Of a stretch of 64,000 bases of DNA, positions 53,451-64,000 are shown one piece after another. Below the pieces are notes generated by a model. It saw nothing but the letters and a program-made list of their open reading frames with translations. It was not told the origin of the DNA and did not search any database. Source of the stretch: Cichorium intybus (lineage: Eukaryota; Streptophyta; Magnoliopsida; Asterales; Asteraceae). The position numbers were made by a program, and so were the translations under genes. Location of the stretch: contig CM042012.1 of the NCBI GenBank assembly GCA_023525715.1, positions 48,586,061 to 48,650,060 of the forward strand, written 5' to 3'. Every line of letters begins with the position of its first letter. Positions within the stretch are counted from its first letter, which is position 1.

Positions 53451-55735
53451 CTATTTCAATGCAATGTCACTTTGGTATTGAGAGTTGAAGGATTTAGTTT
53501 CGTCTCGAATGCCATTTGGAGCTTTCATCACTTTGGAGTTTGATAACTCCATTCTTTCCACAAGATCATTAATCTTCTTTTCTGTTTGCTCCATAAGGAG
53601 CCTGTGCCTTTCCTCCACTTGTTCAACTGCTGTGTTGAACTTGCCTTCTAAAATCTGTTGAATTTGGACTTGTTGATCCATAATTCATTTTTCAGAGCCC
53701 TTAACCAATTCACCCATCATTTCAGTCAAGGCTTTCTTTGCTTCGGCTATCTGTTCTTCAACACTTCCCTCATGCTTCTTTGAGGGATCAAAACCAGTGT
53801 TTGTTTGGAGGAGAGCATCCAATTTGCAGTTGAGAGTTTTGTATTGTTTAACAAAAATGAAGTCATTGTCATCCAGGTTGTCATCATCGGTTTCTTTTAT
53901 CGCTATTGGCGCCATGTGAAAAGCAGCCATAGTCTCTTCTGCTGAAGGTGGTTTTGAAAATAAGGTGGTTTCAAAATCGAGGTCTTCTTGGAAAGGATAA
54001 TCAGGAAGTGATGTATCCAGACCAGAAGAGGAGATGTTTAATAGTGGTTCGGAGGAGGTGATGATTGGTTCGAATGTTTGAGGGGCTGAGATTTGTGGTG
54101 TTTCAGTGGAGGTGGATGTAGGTGGAGCATCTGAGGATTGATCAAGTGTTTTTAAACATTCTGAAGGGTATTGATAACAGTTCGGATAAGAAGATTTATT
54201 GAGAAATGTTATGAATACTCCAAAGTCTTTAGCTTTTATTGAAAATTTTGTTTTACTTTTGATGATGCATTATGACTTTTAACCTTAGCTTCCCTGAACA
54301 TTATAAAAAGAAGATTTTAACATTTTTGCATTCAGAACCATTCAGATCATGTTGGAAGTCCGTTTTTCATTCCGAAGTCTGTGTGAGTTAACATCAGTCA
54401 AAGTATGCATAAGTCTAACCACCCTAAGTTGAACTTAATTTCACATTTTGCAAGAGGTTTTGATTTTTCTTATATGCTTCAAATTTTTCGTACAAAATGA
54501 TGGTGACATTCACTGCATTGAAATTCAGAAAAGTTTCACTTTTGAATTGAGCATCAGGAGATGTTGTGAAGATTTGGATTGACTTTGAAGAATCTTTTGA
54601 AAAATTTGTCCCATTTCATCAGTTGAGGTGTTTGGATACTTTTCTCTGATGACAAGCCTTTGAGCTTCGTACACCACCCCAACATTATCATTGAAGATAG
54701 ATTACTTGAGATGTTCATATTCTCTACATGGTACTCAACTATGTTATAGGAGTTCCTTGTATTGTCATCTAAGATAGAGCAATAAGCCTTTGAGTGTTGA
54801 TTTATATTTATTTTGCACTTTCTTGATTCTCTTTTTGCTTGTTTGTTGTCTCTGATTCTTTTGACATTTTGAATTTCTGTTTTTCTTTTGAGTTTTTCAA
54901 ATTTTCATTGTTGAAACTTATCTTTTATTTTTGAGTTTCATATCCGAAGAGTCAAAAATTCACCATGTGATGACTTTTTATGGTGCTTTTGTATCGTTTG
55001 TGCAATCCTTTGTGTTTGAAAAACTTCATGTAGTTCAATTTTGAAACAAGAGTGAAGAAAATTTCAAATTTACTAATCAGTCTATGCCTGTATCACCCAT
55101 GAAGAAAACTTCGGAACATGTGAATTATCCAGAGTAGTTTTTGAGCTACTTGATTAATTTTGAAATGAAGCGAGTCAAGTTCAACAGGGAGCTTAGAGAT
55201 AAACACAATGTTAATGATATATAAATCACACAAGACTTTGTATTGTAAAACAGCCTTAACCTCACTCCGAAGTCTGTTTTTCTTACCAATGTTTCAAATC
55301 GATTCCCAAATACCTCTTAGTGCAATAAGGTATGATCTTCAGAATCTAAAATCAAAGTTTTGTCCTTTAATCAATTAATTCATGAAAGAAGGTCAAACTT
55401 AGTCATTTATGTAAGAATTTTGAGAATTGCGATGTTAAAGGTTTTGCAATTTGTTCTTTTCTTATTTTTGGTGTTCCCATTGAAGCAAACAGTTTGAGTG
55501 AGAATTCTTATCCTTGAGATGCAAAGATAATTGTTGTTTCATTGATTTTTGACACTTATTTAATTTTATTGACTGAAGTGTCTATTCCGAGGGGTTCCGA
55601 AGCTTCGGGGGGCTTCGGAGTGCTGTGGAACAGCATACTTTCTTATTTTGTAATTGAAAAGATTAAGGAAAGAAAGAGCAAATCTGAGGTTTATGTGAGA
55701 GTGGATCCATCAATCATTCCAAGTCCTCGAACAAT
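53451..55735 (-). pseudogene. SIRE third ORF region (env-like position)
   Basis: Recognisable coding remains lie at 54180-53451, with IKETDDDNLDDNDFIFVKQ, EEQIAEAKKALTEMMGELVK and VEQVEERHRLLMEQTEKKIN, a Glu/Lys-rich coiled-coil-like segment. The stretch up to 55735 is AT-rich leader without a convincing frame. Function unproven; dead copy. It differs in sequence from the third ORF at 26.6-39.1 kb. Confidence 0.55.
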
Positions 55736-56781
55736 TCATGTGAATGCTTCCTCATTTAAAGCTTTTGTGAAGATATCTGCCAGCTGTTCGGTTGTGTGAA
55801 CAAAGTGCACTTCTATATTCCCCTCCTCAACATGACTTTTGATGAAGTGATAGCGAAGAGCTATATGCTTCGTCTTGGAGTGTTGAACAGGATTGTGACA
55901 TATCCGAATAGCACTTTGTGAGTCACAAAACAATGGTATATTTCTCATGTTGATGGCATAGTCTTTTAATTGGCTTTGAATCCAGATGATCTGTGAAGTG
56001 CAAGCTGCAGCTGCTATATACTCGGCTTTGGCTGTGGATATTGATACACAAGTTTGCTTCTTGGATTGCTGGCTGATTAGCTTTCCATCGAGAAATTGGC
56101 AACCCCCTGAAGTGCTTTTGCGATCAATGGAGCATCCACCCAAGTCTGAGTCTGAGTAAGCTTGTATGTAGAAGCCTGAGTTTGCTGGATACCATAAACC
56201 ATATGCAGGAGTGTTGTGAAGATAACGAAAGATTGTTTTAACCATAGCCAGATGAGGTTCACGCTTGCATAATTGCAAACTGCAAACATGATATTTGGTA
56301 TACTGGCTGTGAGATAAAGCAATGATCCTATCATACTTCTGTAGGTTTGGATATCAGTCTTCGGTTTATCCAATGATGGATTCAACCTGGTACCTGCAGG
56401 TAAAGGAACCTTTGCTTTGGAACAATTAGTCATTCCGAAGCGTTCAAGTAAACTCTTCGTATACTTTTGTTGATTGATGAAAATCCCCTCCTTAGATTGT
56501 TTGATTTGTAATCCAAGAAAGAAGTTAATCTTTCCCATCATACTCATCTGAAATTTTCTTTTCATTAATTTTTCAAAATCTTTTGTGAGGTTTTGATCAC
56601 TGGATCCGAAGATAATGTCATCCACATAGATTTGGACTAACATCAAATGAGAACCAACTTTCTTTCTAAAAAGTGTTGGATCCACTAAACCTTGTTTAAA
56701 GTTTGACTCTTTTAAAAACTTTGTCAAGGTCTCATACCAAGCCCTAGGTGCTTGTTTTAAACCATAGACAGCTTTATCCAA
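55736..56781 (-). pseudogene. SIRE RT C-terminus and RNase H
   Basis: 56781-56077 encodes MDKAVYGLKQAPRAWYETL, the catalytic YVDDIIFGSSD and MIGSLLYLTASIPNIMFAVC. After a frameshift 56278-55736 encodes RNase H with DSDLGGCSIDRKSTSGG, STAKAEYIAAAACTSQI, FCDSQSAIRI and the TKHIALRYHFI block. The catalytic Asp and Glu positions are kept, though the reading frame is broken. Confidence 0.9.
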
Positions 56782-58134
56782 TACATATCAATGGTTAGGA
56801 TTTTCTTTGTCTACGAAGCCAAGTGGTTGTTCAATAAATACAGTTTCCTCGAGATCACCATTCAGAAATGCACATTTGACATCCATTTGATAGACATCAA
56901 AATTTTTGTGTGCAGCATAGGCCAAAAATATCCGAACTGATTCGAGTTTAGCAACAGGAGAAAATGTCTCTTCGTAGTCAATCCCCTCCTATTGACAATA
57001 ACCTTTGACAACCAACATTGCTTTGTTTCTAATCACATTGCCTTAGGTGTCAAGTTTATTTCTATATACCCATTTGAGACCAACGATTGAAGCATTTGCA
57101 GGTTTCGGAATTAGTCTCCAAACTTTATTTCTTTCAAACTCTTCTAACTCCAACTGCATTGCTTCAATCCAATCTGGGTGATCAAATGCATCTTTAACGT
57201 TCTTAGGTTCAATATTTGAGATGAAGACATTGAACATGCACAACTCCGAAGTTTTTTTTAAATCAAGTTGTTTTTCATGTAGTTGTGCACGTGTCAAGAC
57301 TTTATCTTGAACATGACCGATGACAAGTGATGGGGGATGATTTTTCATCCACTTATCCAAAGGTGGAAAATTTGGATCAAATTCAGGAAGTCCTTCAGAA
57401 TCAATTTCCTCAATGTCTGAAGGGTATCCCGAAGTGGATGGAAAATCATCAGTTATTAAGTGATTCTTTGAATTTGTGACATTTGTTTGAGGTGTGTGCA
57501 GTTGTGAATAAGAGTTAAGAGTATGCTCCCCCTCGACAGCAGTTGGTGTAGAGGTTGTTCTACCATTTTCTGAAGAGATTGGAGTTGAGACATTTTGAGT
57601 AGAGATTTCTGGCTCCCCCTGGACAGAAGGGTACAGGGACATGATATGTGAGATTTCATGTGAGGAGTTGTTAAGTCTTGTGTTGTTATGCTCCCCCTCG
57701 AAACCAGAATTTCTTTCAGATCCATCTGAAGGCTCCCCCTCAACCGAAGAGGGTCTTTGAATACTGCCAGTTGAAGAGTCTTCGGGGCCATCTATGAGCT
57801 TGGATAGTTCGGACACATGATTGTCTGGTGCTCTAGCTTCGGAGTCCACCGCCCTCACAGGTGGATCAAAGAGAATACTGAAGTCGGTATCAAAGGTTGT
57901 GATTGGTAATGCATCAATTGTTGGCTTCGGAAAGATAGATGACATTGGGAAAGGATGCAAAGATTTCTTGATATAATAGTCATCAAACGAGAGGTTGAAG
58001 GTTTCTTCAATTTTGCGTGTCCTCTTGTTCATAACCCTATAAGCCTTTGAATCTTGTGAGTAACCAAGAAATATCCCTTCTTCTGATTTGTCATTGAATT
58101 TTGACAAATGATCTTTAAGTTCAAAATAAAACAC
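56782..58134 (-). pseudogene. SIRE integrase tail, linker and RT start
   Basis: 58134-57043 runs from the integrase C-terminus (GIFLGYSQDSKAYRVMN) through a long acidic Ser-rich linker to the RT start (HPDWIEAMQLELEEFERNKV and GLKWVYRNKL). The linker carries four to five copies of a short EGE(P/H) motif, for example VEGEPSDGS and FEGEHNN, encoded by purine-rich GAGGGGGAG words. After a stop the RT continues (56782-57040) as diverged remains with [20 protein letters not shown] sequence. Confidence 0.8.
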
Positions 58135-59270
58135 CTACAACCGAAGATATGAAGAAACATGACATTGGGTTTTCTTCGGTTGAGTACTTCATAAGGTGTA
58201 ATACAAAACCTCTTGTGGATGTATGATCTATTTGAGTGAAGCAAGCTGTAGAAATGGCTTCGGCCCAGAAGTACATGGGTAAATTTGCAAAGTTAAGCAT
58301 AGTTCTTGCTGCTTCACACAATGAGCGATTTCTTCTTTCTACAACACCATTTTGTTGAGGAGTATATGGTGCTGAGAAGTTGTGACTTATTCCCTTTGTC
58401 TTCAGAAATCCATCAAGAGTTTGATTTTTGAACTCCGAACCGTTATCACTATGTACTGTTCGGACTTTCCTGTTGAGCATTACTTGCATTTTCTTGATGA
58501 AATTGATGATTTCTTCAGCTGCATCAGACTTGTTTCTTAAGAATAAGACCCAAGTGAACCTTGAATAGTCATCAACAATCACAAGAATATACTTTTTCTT
58601 CCTAATTGATTCGACTGCGGATGGTCCACAAAGATCCATGTAAAGTAGTGAAAGAGGTTCGGTGATTTTAGGGTTGATCACAGTTGGATGCCTTTGTTTT
58701 GTTTGCTTGCCATGTTCACAAGCAGAACAAAGTGAGTTGTTATCGAATTTGAGAGTAGGCATTCCACGAACCAAATCCATAGCCACTAACTTGTTTAAAT
58801 CTTTAAAATTTAGGTGAGCAAGTCTTCGGTGCCATAACCAGCTGACATCTGAGTTGTCTTTGGATAGAAGACATAATGATTGCCCACCAGTCACTGGCTT
58901 TAGATTCAAGGGAAACATTGATCCCTTTCTTTCTGATTTCAATAAGACTTCGTTTGTGGCTTTTTTGTGATGACACTCCCTTGGTTGTTGAATGTAACAG
59001 CATTTCCAGTTCCAACCACCAATTGAGAGATGCTCACAAGATTGTGCTTTAAACCTTCTACAAATGCCACTCTGTTGATTGTGAACTGCCCATTTGTGAT
59101 TTTACCATAACCCTGAATTGGACAAGTTTCGTTGTTACCGAAGGAAACATTCCTGCATCATCCAATGTTCTGTAATCCCTAAGATACTCTATTTTTCCTG
59201 TCATAAGTCTTGAGCAGCCACTATCCATGTACCATTTTTCATCATACCGCTCATTTGACATAACCTGCAA
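58121..59270 (-). pseudogene. SIRE protease and integrase core
   Basis: 59270-59058 carries the protease active site WYMDSGCSRLMTG. After frame breaks, 58942-58121 carries the GAG-pre-integrase finger (HRRLAHLNFKDLNKL, CSACEHGKQ) and the integrase core with catalytic Asp (LYMDLCGP), Asp (VHSDNGSEF) and Glu (NGVVERRNR). The core motifs are intact, but frame breaks on both sides inactivate it. Confidence 0.9.
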
Positions 59271-62183
59271 TCAATCAAGAAGGAGTTGGTACCCAATCAA
59301 TCTTGGGTCCTCAGGGTAAGCAAAGGATTCTTGAATCCACTTCTCAACGGCCTCTTCGGATATTTCATTAGCATTTAGATTGATCATATTTTCAGAAGTC
59401 TCATGTGACGAACAAGATGAACCAGAAAATGATTCCGAAGAGCTTTTGGTTAATATTGATGAGTCCGAAGCGATTGAAATACTTGAGGTCTTCGGAACCC
59501 ATATTTGCTTTAATGATTTTGACTTAGAGGAATTTGAAGTTTTCTTCGTTTTAGAAATTTTTGAATGATTTGATGATCCTAAGGATTTTGATTTTGAAAT
59601 TAAGTTTTCCTTCAGGTCAATCCTCTTCCAGTTTTGTTTTGAGTTTTCGATTGTTGATTTCCATGAAATTGAACTGCATAGAGTAGAAGTACATAGGTAC
59701 TCTTCGTATGCAAGTTTGAAATCATTTAATGAAAGATTTTTATCTTTAAACAGATCCAAATTTTTGTCTAGCCACTGATGAAATGTATCTATCAGATTTG
59801 TACCTTTTGAAAATGATTTCTTTATTGGTTTTTGAAATTTAGGATTCAGAAAGTTCGGTTTAGTTGGAGCAAAAGATGGTAAAGAAGGTTGTTTTTCCCT
59901 TAAGTTCTTTGCATCAAGAGTTTTTGTTCCAGAAGTGGAAGGCTTCGTATCAACAGGTTTGGTTGGTACAAAGGGTAATTTTCTTTTTACAAGATTTCGA
60001 TTTTGTTTCGATTTGAACTTCTCAACAGTTGATTTTTGAATTGGTTTTGTAACTGCAACTATTGGTTTTGTTTTTGAAGTTGATGCGAAGTTTTGAACTG
60101 GTGGTCTTTTCAAGATTTGAGGTGTTTGTACTTTGGGTTTGGAAACATAATTTTCAAAAGATTGTGAAAGAGGTACACTTTCACAGGATTCCATTAACTG
60201 AAAAACATCCATCTTCGGAGCTATGGGTTTGTCCATAACTTGAATTTGTTTGTAATTTCTGTTAGTATACATGTGATTATCATTTTTGGTATTAAGAAGA
60301 TGTGTCAAGTTCTTTGGAATATTGTCCTATTCATAACATAAACGATTGTAAATGTTGTGACCATACAATTCTTGTTTTCTCACATTGATTTTTACTTCCA
60401 TATTCTCGTTCATTTGATTTTCAATCATTTTTGAAGATGAGAAGAATCCTTCCTCAGTTACTGTGGAATTATCCTCCTCAACAATCTTTTTCAAGTCATT
60501 GTCAATTAAAAGCATGCCACCAGGCTTCACAAAAATAGAAATTTTAAAGTACGAAATCTTGGGATAGACACAAGCAACATGGACTAATCTTTTTGAACTG
60601 TCTTTGAGATAATCTTCATATGACACACATTCATCAGAAATTTGAGTTTTGTTTTTAACAATTTCCTTGTTTTCCGAAGTTTCATTTTCACAATCCATTT
60701 TGGTTTTGCATTTGTCAACCGAAGACAGTTGTGAGATGTCTTTGGAGGGTAATGTGGATGCGGAGGATGATGTTATTTTAGACAAAGAAGAACAATCAAT
60801 CTCCTCCATATTCGAATCACATTCAGAATCCTTTTCAGACTCAGTCTCAACAGTGACTTCTGATTTGTTTTCAATTTAGGGAACATTTCTTTGCAACAAT
60901 GGGATTTCTTTTGGTAGTAATTTCAACATGTTTTCAGCGGGTAAGTGTTTTTCAATAGAAATTAAACCATGCTTATACGAAGGGTTAGTTACTTCGGACC
61001 CCAGACACTATTGATTCACATTCATATGAAATACTATCAACATCTTTCAGCTTAAACTCAATAAAAGGCAGTAGTTGTCTATGTTGAACATTGCAAACAT
61101 CAGCAGAGTGATAAATACGAGTAATATGAGCATACAAACGTCTAGCAGTTTCACAAAAGATATTACGTTGTCTCAGAATTACATCATTATCTCCGAAGTC
61201 TTTGTTTCAGTGGACTTCAGAGTGGAAGATTTCACAGTTTCCTCCTTAGGCGTATAGATCTCAGGCTTAGGTTTCGGAGTGAAAGAGTTTTTGTTGAAGG
61301 CTTTTACAAAGGGTTTAGCTGTGTTAGACTTGTTCACAAAAGGTTTTCTGAATCTTCGATTGTTTGCAGCATACAAAGCAATCGTTTCACCATTTTCTCC
61401 TTCTAAGTAGCCATCAGGCTTATCCTTATCTTCTTCTTCGTCAACACTAGACACTAGAGCTAAGGAACTAGCATTAGCCTTCTCGCTTCTTCTACCACAA
61501 ATATCAGGTTCATGTGATTTGATGAGATTGTATAAAGCAGCCAAAGAGTAGGTTTTAATATTTTCATATGACTTGATCATCAGCATGATTGGTGTCCATT
61601 CTGGTCTTAAACTGTAGAGAAATTTGATGTTGATCTCTTGTTGACTTCGAGTTTCCCCATACTTTTCCAATTCATATACCATTTTGCTATATCTTTCATA
61701 AGCTTGTTCCAAGGTATCATTCTCTTGTTGCTTGAAGTTACTGAAGTCAGCTAACACTTCTTGAACAACACTCGATTGAAGAGTGTTATCACCAGCAAAA
61801 CGAACAGCTAAACGATTCCAAATCTCTTTAGCAGACTTTACACCAGAGATGTGATGTCGAACATCTGGACCTAGTCTACTTCGGAGTTCTCTCATGGCTC
61901 TTTCATCATTTATAACTTTCTTCAGATCAGCAGCTGTCAGGACTTCAGCATCTTCTCCATCAACTACTACAAATCTTACTTCAATGTTTGTATGAGGACC
62001 ATCTTTGACAGATCTCCAGATGTCATTTTCTTCATCAAGACCTTCAAGGTAATCCCTTATTCGATCAGCCCAGAAATCATAGTAGGTTGGAACAAGAACT
62101 GGAGCTTTGGTAGAGGAGCCAATCAGATTGGCATAATTGAGCATGTTAGCATAAGTAGCAGTAGAATCAGTCATTTTGAACAA
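59271..62183 (-). pseudogene. SIRE gag
   Basis: 62183-61179 begins MFKMTDSTATYANMLNYANL and holds the gag core (YYDFWADRIRDYLEGLDEEN, SRLGPDVRHHISGVKSAKEI, YERYSKMVYELEKYGETRS). Frames 60809-60327 and 60308-59271 continue in the same reading frame after stops, with Lys/Ser/Pro-rich sequence and FHQWLDKNLDLFKDKN. A CCHC zinc knuckle was not recognised. Gag would build the element particle. Confidence 0.85.
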
Positions 62184-62335
62184 ATTTCAACAGGATCTTT
62201 TCAGAAAAAAAAAAGTAATAGAGATAGTTAACAGTTGCAGAAAGCTAGATCTGAGAAACAATTCAGATCTAGAAGTGTAACAATGAAATGAGACTCTAAA
62301 AACAGGTTTTCGAGCTGTCCTGCTCTGATACCACG

Positions 62336-62784
62336 TGTTGGGTGTTGAAATCAATCAAGTAATAAACAATATGAAGTATAATGACGAATTGATTCTAAGT
62401 AAACAATGAACACATACACAAGTATTAAGAACAATCAAGAACACAATGAGAAATGGATAAAGGGTGCTGAATGCTTTGACATTACGATTAGGGTTTTACA
62501 ATATGATGGTGGATCAAAGTCACACTCGACACGGTAAGGTATCTCTGATATATATACAAAATCAGAGATACGATAGTACAAACATAAACAGGGAATATCC
62601 TATCAGTGTACTAGCCAATAGGATTGTAGATTCATGCAACACGTAGTCTGCTATCGCGCGTGCACCAAAAGTTATTACAGCTGTTAAGTCTTCGGATCCT
62701 TCAGGTTACACCTTTCGGAGTCTTCAGACTTCGGGGTCTTTTATCAAAACATTAGGTCTTCAGATTGGGTGGCACTTTATCACA
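62336..62784 (-). repeat. 5' LTR of the SIRE element
   Basis: Plus-strand edges TGTTGGGTGTTG and CTTTATCACA give TG...CA ends in element orientation, about 449 bp. The primer site lies just to the left at 62322-62333. The right boundary rests on the CA rule and the loss of gag homology next door. Confidence 0.65.
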
Positions 62785-62792
62785 AACTTAAC

Positions 62793-63296
62793 TCAATAGT
62801 GACCAAGCTTGTATAGCTCTTTTAAGTATCCTTCAATCGTGAGAAAGTGTGCACTAACATTGTGTCCCTTTCTCAGGCTAGTCTCACCAAGCTTTTCGTA
62901 GATCCTAAGTTTTTTCTGCCTAACCGGTTCTTGGAACCTTTCCTCAACCAGTTGAATTAACTCATGTGGCCCCAGGAATTCAAAATCCCTGCAGATGGTG
63001 GGGTCAATGTTTAATAGCATGAGAAGGCGAACCTCTTCGTACTCATCAATCAGGAAGTTATGGTGGTCAATCAACTGTTGAGTGATACCATGCTTAGGTA
63101 GGGAGGGAAGTGGGAAGTCGATGATGTATTCCTTATCTACGTATCTCATAACCAATCTCCATTGGCGGATCCAATCCATGTAGTTAAGTCCAGTCAACTT
63201 ATTCATATTTAGCAAGAATTTCCTAAAGCTCTCAGGAATGGGTGTAGGAGGAGGAGGAGGAGAGTTGATACTATCTTTAGACATATATAAAATCAA
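62793..63296 (-). pseudogene. Gag fragment of another copia element
   Basis: An open stretch of 167 residues begins MILYMSKDSINSPPPPP and contains NKLTGLNYMDWIRQWRLVMR, LLNIDPTICRDFE and VSAHFLTIEGYLKELYKLG, which match UBN2-type Gag of the copia family to which the fragment at 41 kb may also belong. It ends abruptly where the SIRE LTR begins, so the SIRE element probably inserted into this gene. Confidence 0.75.
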
Positions 63297-63299
63297 AAT

Positions 63300-63724
63300 T
63301 TATTAGTTTAACTTTTGTCCTTATTAATAATTACCCAATTTTATTTAACAAGGCTAGGACCCAAAATGCCCCAACCATGGTGTGAAGAGGGATGTCGTAA
63401 TCACAACATGATGATCATTAAGGTAGATATACTATTATCAATTTCAGTCAAATGAAATTCCTAGATCTGTGAGATTCATTGGCCGGGGTCACTGGCATGT
63501 TTAGTTGATGCTTGAATTGGTTTATTGGATTTGTGATTTTGGGATTGTTTTTTAGTATAAGTCGGAAACTAGATCCTCTGGCTGTAGAAGTGACACTACA
63601 GTTGGTAATCTGTTGCCTACCTTGACCACGTAACTCCTATGGATCGACCCTGACTACCACTATACTAAGTGAGCGTGAGATTTATTTCACTATTTTTAAC
63701 CGTATGACAACCGCTGCGATGTCA
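63300..63724 (+). mobile_element. 5' LTR end of an Athila-type gypsy element
   Basis: The plus strand contains GGATCGACCCTGACTACC and ends ...GCGATGTCA at 63724, directly before an Athila-like primer binding site. The LTR start is not clear; the interval may include part of the neighbouring copia leader. Confidence 0.5.
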
Positions 63725-63729
63725 AATTT

Positions 63730-63747
63730 TGGCACCGTTGCCCGGGA
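63730..63747 (+). other. Athila-type primer binding site
   Basis: TGGCACCGTTGCCCGGGA differs at two positions from the TGGCGCCGTTGCCGGGGA primer site usual in Athila elements and assigned to tRNA-Asp. Confidence 0.7.
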
Positions 63748-63869
63748 GTTGTGAGCTTAAGAGTAGGTGATTTGTAGGACTTTTAGTTTCTGGTTTTTGG
63801 TTTTGATATTAAGATTTCAGTTGGTTAGTAATTTTTCTTATGGTTTTGGCGGGCGTGTTGCACTAGTGC

Positions 63870-64000
63870 ATGCATACCCGTCGGGGTGGGCAGTTATCAC
63901 CCTTGCGTTTTGACTTGGAGATTGAACGAACCGCACGCAAGAACCGTGCACGTAGGCGTTTAGATACAATCAGTTTTAGTAATGTCAGTAGTAGTTTAGT
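63870..64000 (+). CDS. Gag start of an Athila-type element, cut by the window edge
   Basis: From the ATG at 63870 the frame begins MHTRRGGQLSPLRF and continues DLEIERTARKNRARRRL, matching the EIERT block near the start of Athila Gag. It is open to the right window edge. Distance from the primer site (about 120 bp) fits a short leader. Whether the rest is intact cannot be seen. Confidence 0.55.
   Translation, partial: MHTRRGGQLSPLRFDLEIERTARKNRARRRLDTISFSNVSSSL

Larger units (their letters stand above)
53341..62784 (-). mobile_element. Degraded SIRE-lineage Ty1/copia element lacking a 3' LTR
   Basis: In minus orientation: 5' LTR (62784-62336), primer site TGGTATCAGAGC (62333-62322), gag, protease, integrase, RT, RNase H and a third ORF region downstream of pol, the arrangement of the SIRE lineage. 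Pol is split by several frameshifts and stops. The expected polypurine tract and 3' LTR were not found before the JOX 3' region, so the element is truncated there, at a boundary near 53340-53450. Confidence 0.85.

Overview
The window is plant nuclear DNA, very probably from a eudicot and most likely the daisy family (Asteraceae). The basis is AT-rich intergenic sequence, GT-AG introns, plant LTR retrotransposons with initiator-tRNA-Met primer sites, a SIRE-type third open frame of a kind I associate with lettuce and sunflower, and a DUF1985/Ulp1-type Mutator gene. The family assignment is inference. No prokaryotic, viral-genome or organellar features were seen.

Only one complete host gene is clear: a three-exon 2-oxoglutarate/Fe(II) dioxygenase of the jasmonate-induced oxygenase (JOX) type at 51339-53102 (+). 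A second gene may run off the left edge (231 to 1, minus strand). Almost everything else is transposon sequence in different states of decay.

Layout. 1-2.2 kb: possible gene start, TA microsatellites and a TIR element. 2.9-5.1 kb: remains of a LINE reverse transcriptase and a PIF/Harbinger transposase. 5608-8541: a Mutator-like element (MULE) with 9-bp target duplication and long TIRs, carrying an apparently intact GRF zinc-finger/membrane protein gene that faces a broken transposase N-terminus. 9443-9587: hAT-type MITE. 11604-12057: 454-bp foldback element with a perfect 9-bp target duplication. 13.1-15.7 kb: decayed DUF1985/Ulp1-type gene and MULE transposase. 16.2-19.3 kb: old LTR retrotransposon pieces. 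19806-24968: complete, very young Ty1/copia (Tork/Tnt1-like) element with LTRs that look identical and an intact 1334-residue polyprotein. 24.97-26.1 kb: the older element it entered. 26.6-39.1 kb: 3' part of a SIRE-type element, split by a 2.5-kb LTR-like insert (itself holding a Cassandra-like TRIM with 5S-rRNA-like sequence) and by a degraded chromovirus-type Ty3/gypsy element. 39.2-41.8 kb: truncated copia. 41.8-50.7 kb: mostly anonymous AT-rich DNA with LTR-like and microsatellite sequence. 50.8 kb: tRNA-derived SINE just upstream of the JOX gene. 53.3-62.8 kb: degraded SIRE-type copia lacking a 3' LTR. 62.8-64 kb: another copia gag, then the primer site and gag start of an Athila-type gypsy element running off the right edge.

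The best candidates for something unusual are the GRF-carrying MULE, the foldback element with repeats inside its arms, the nested-insertion record at 26.6-39.1 kb, and the possibly still mobile copia element. I see no new defence system or metabolic cluster.
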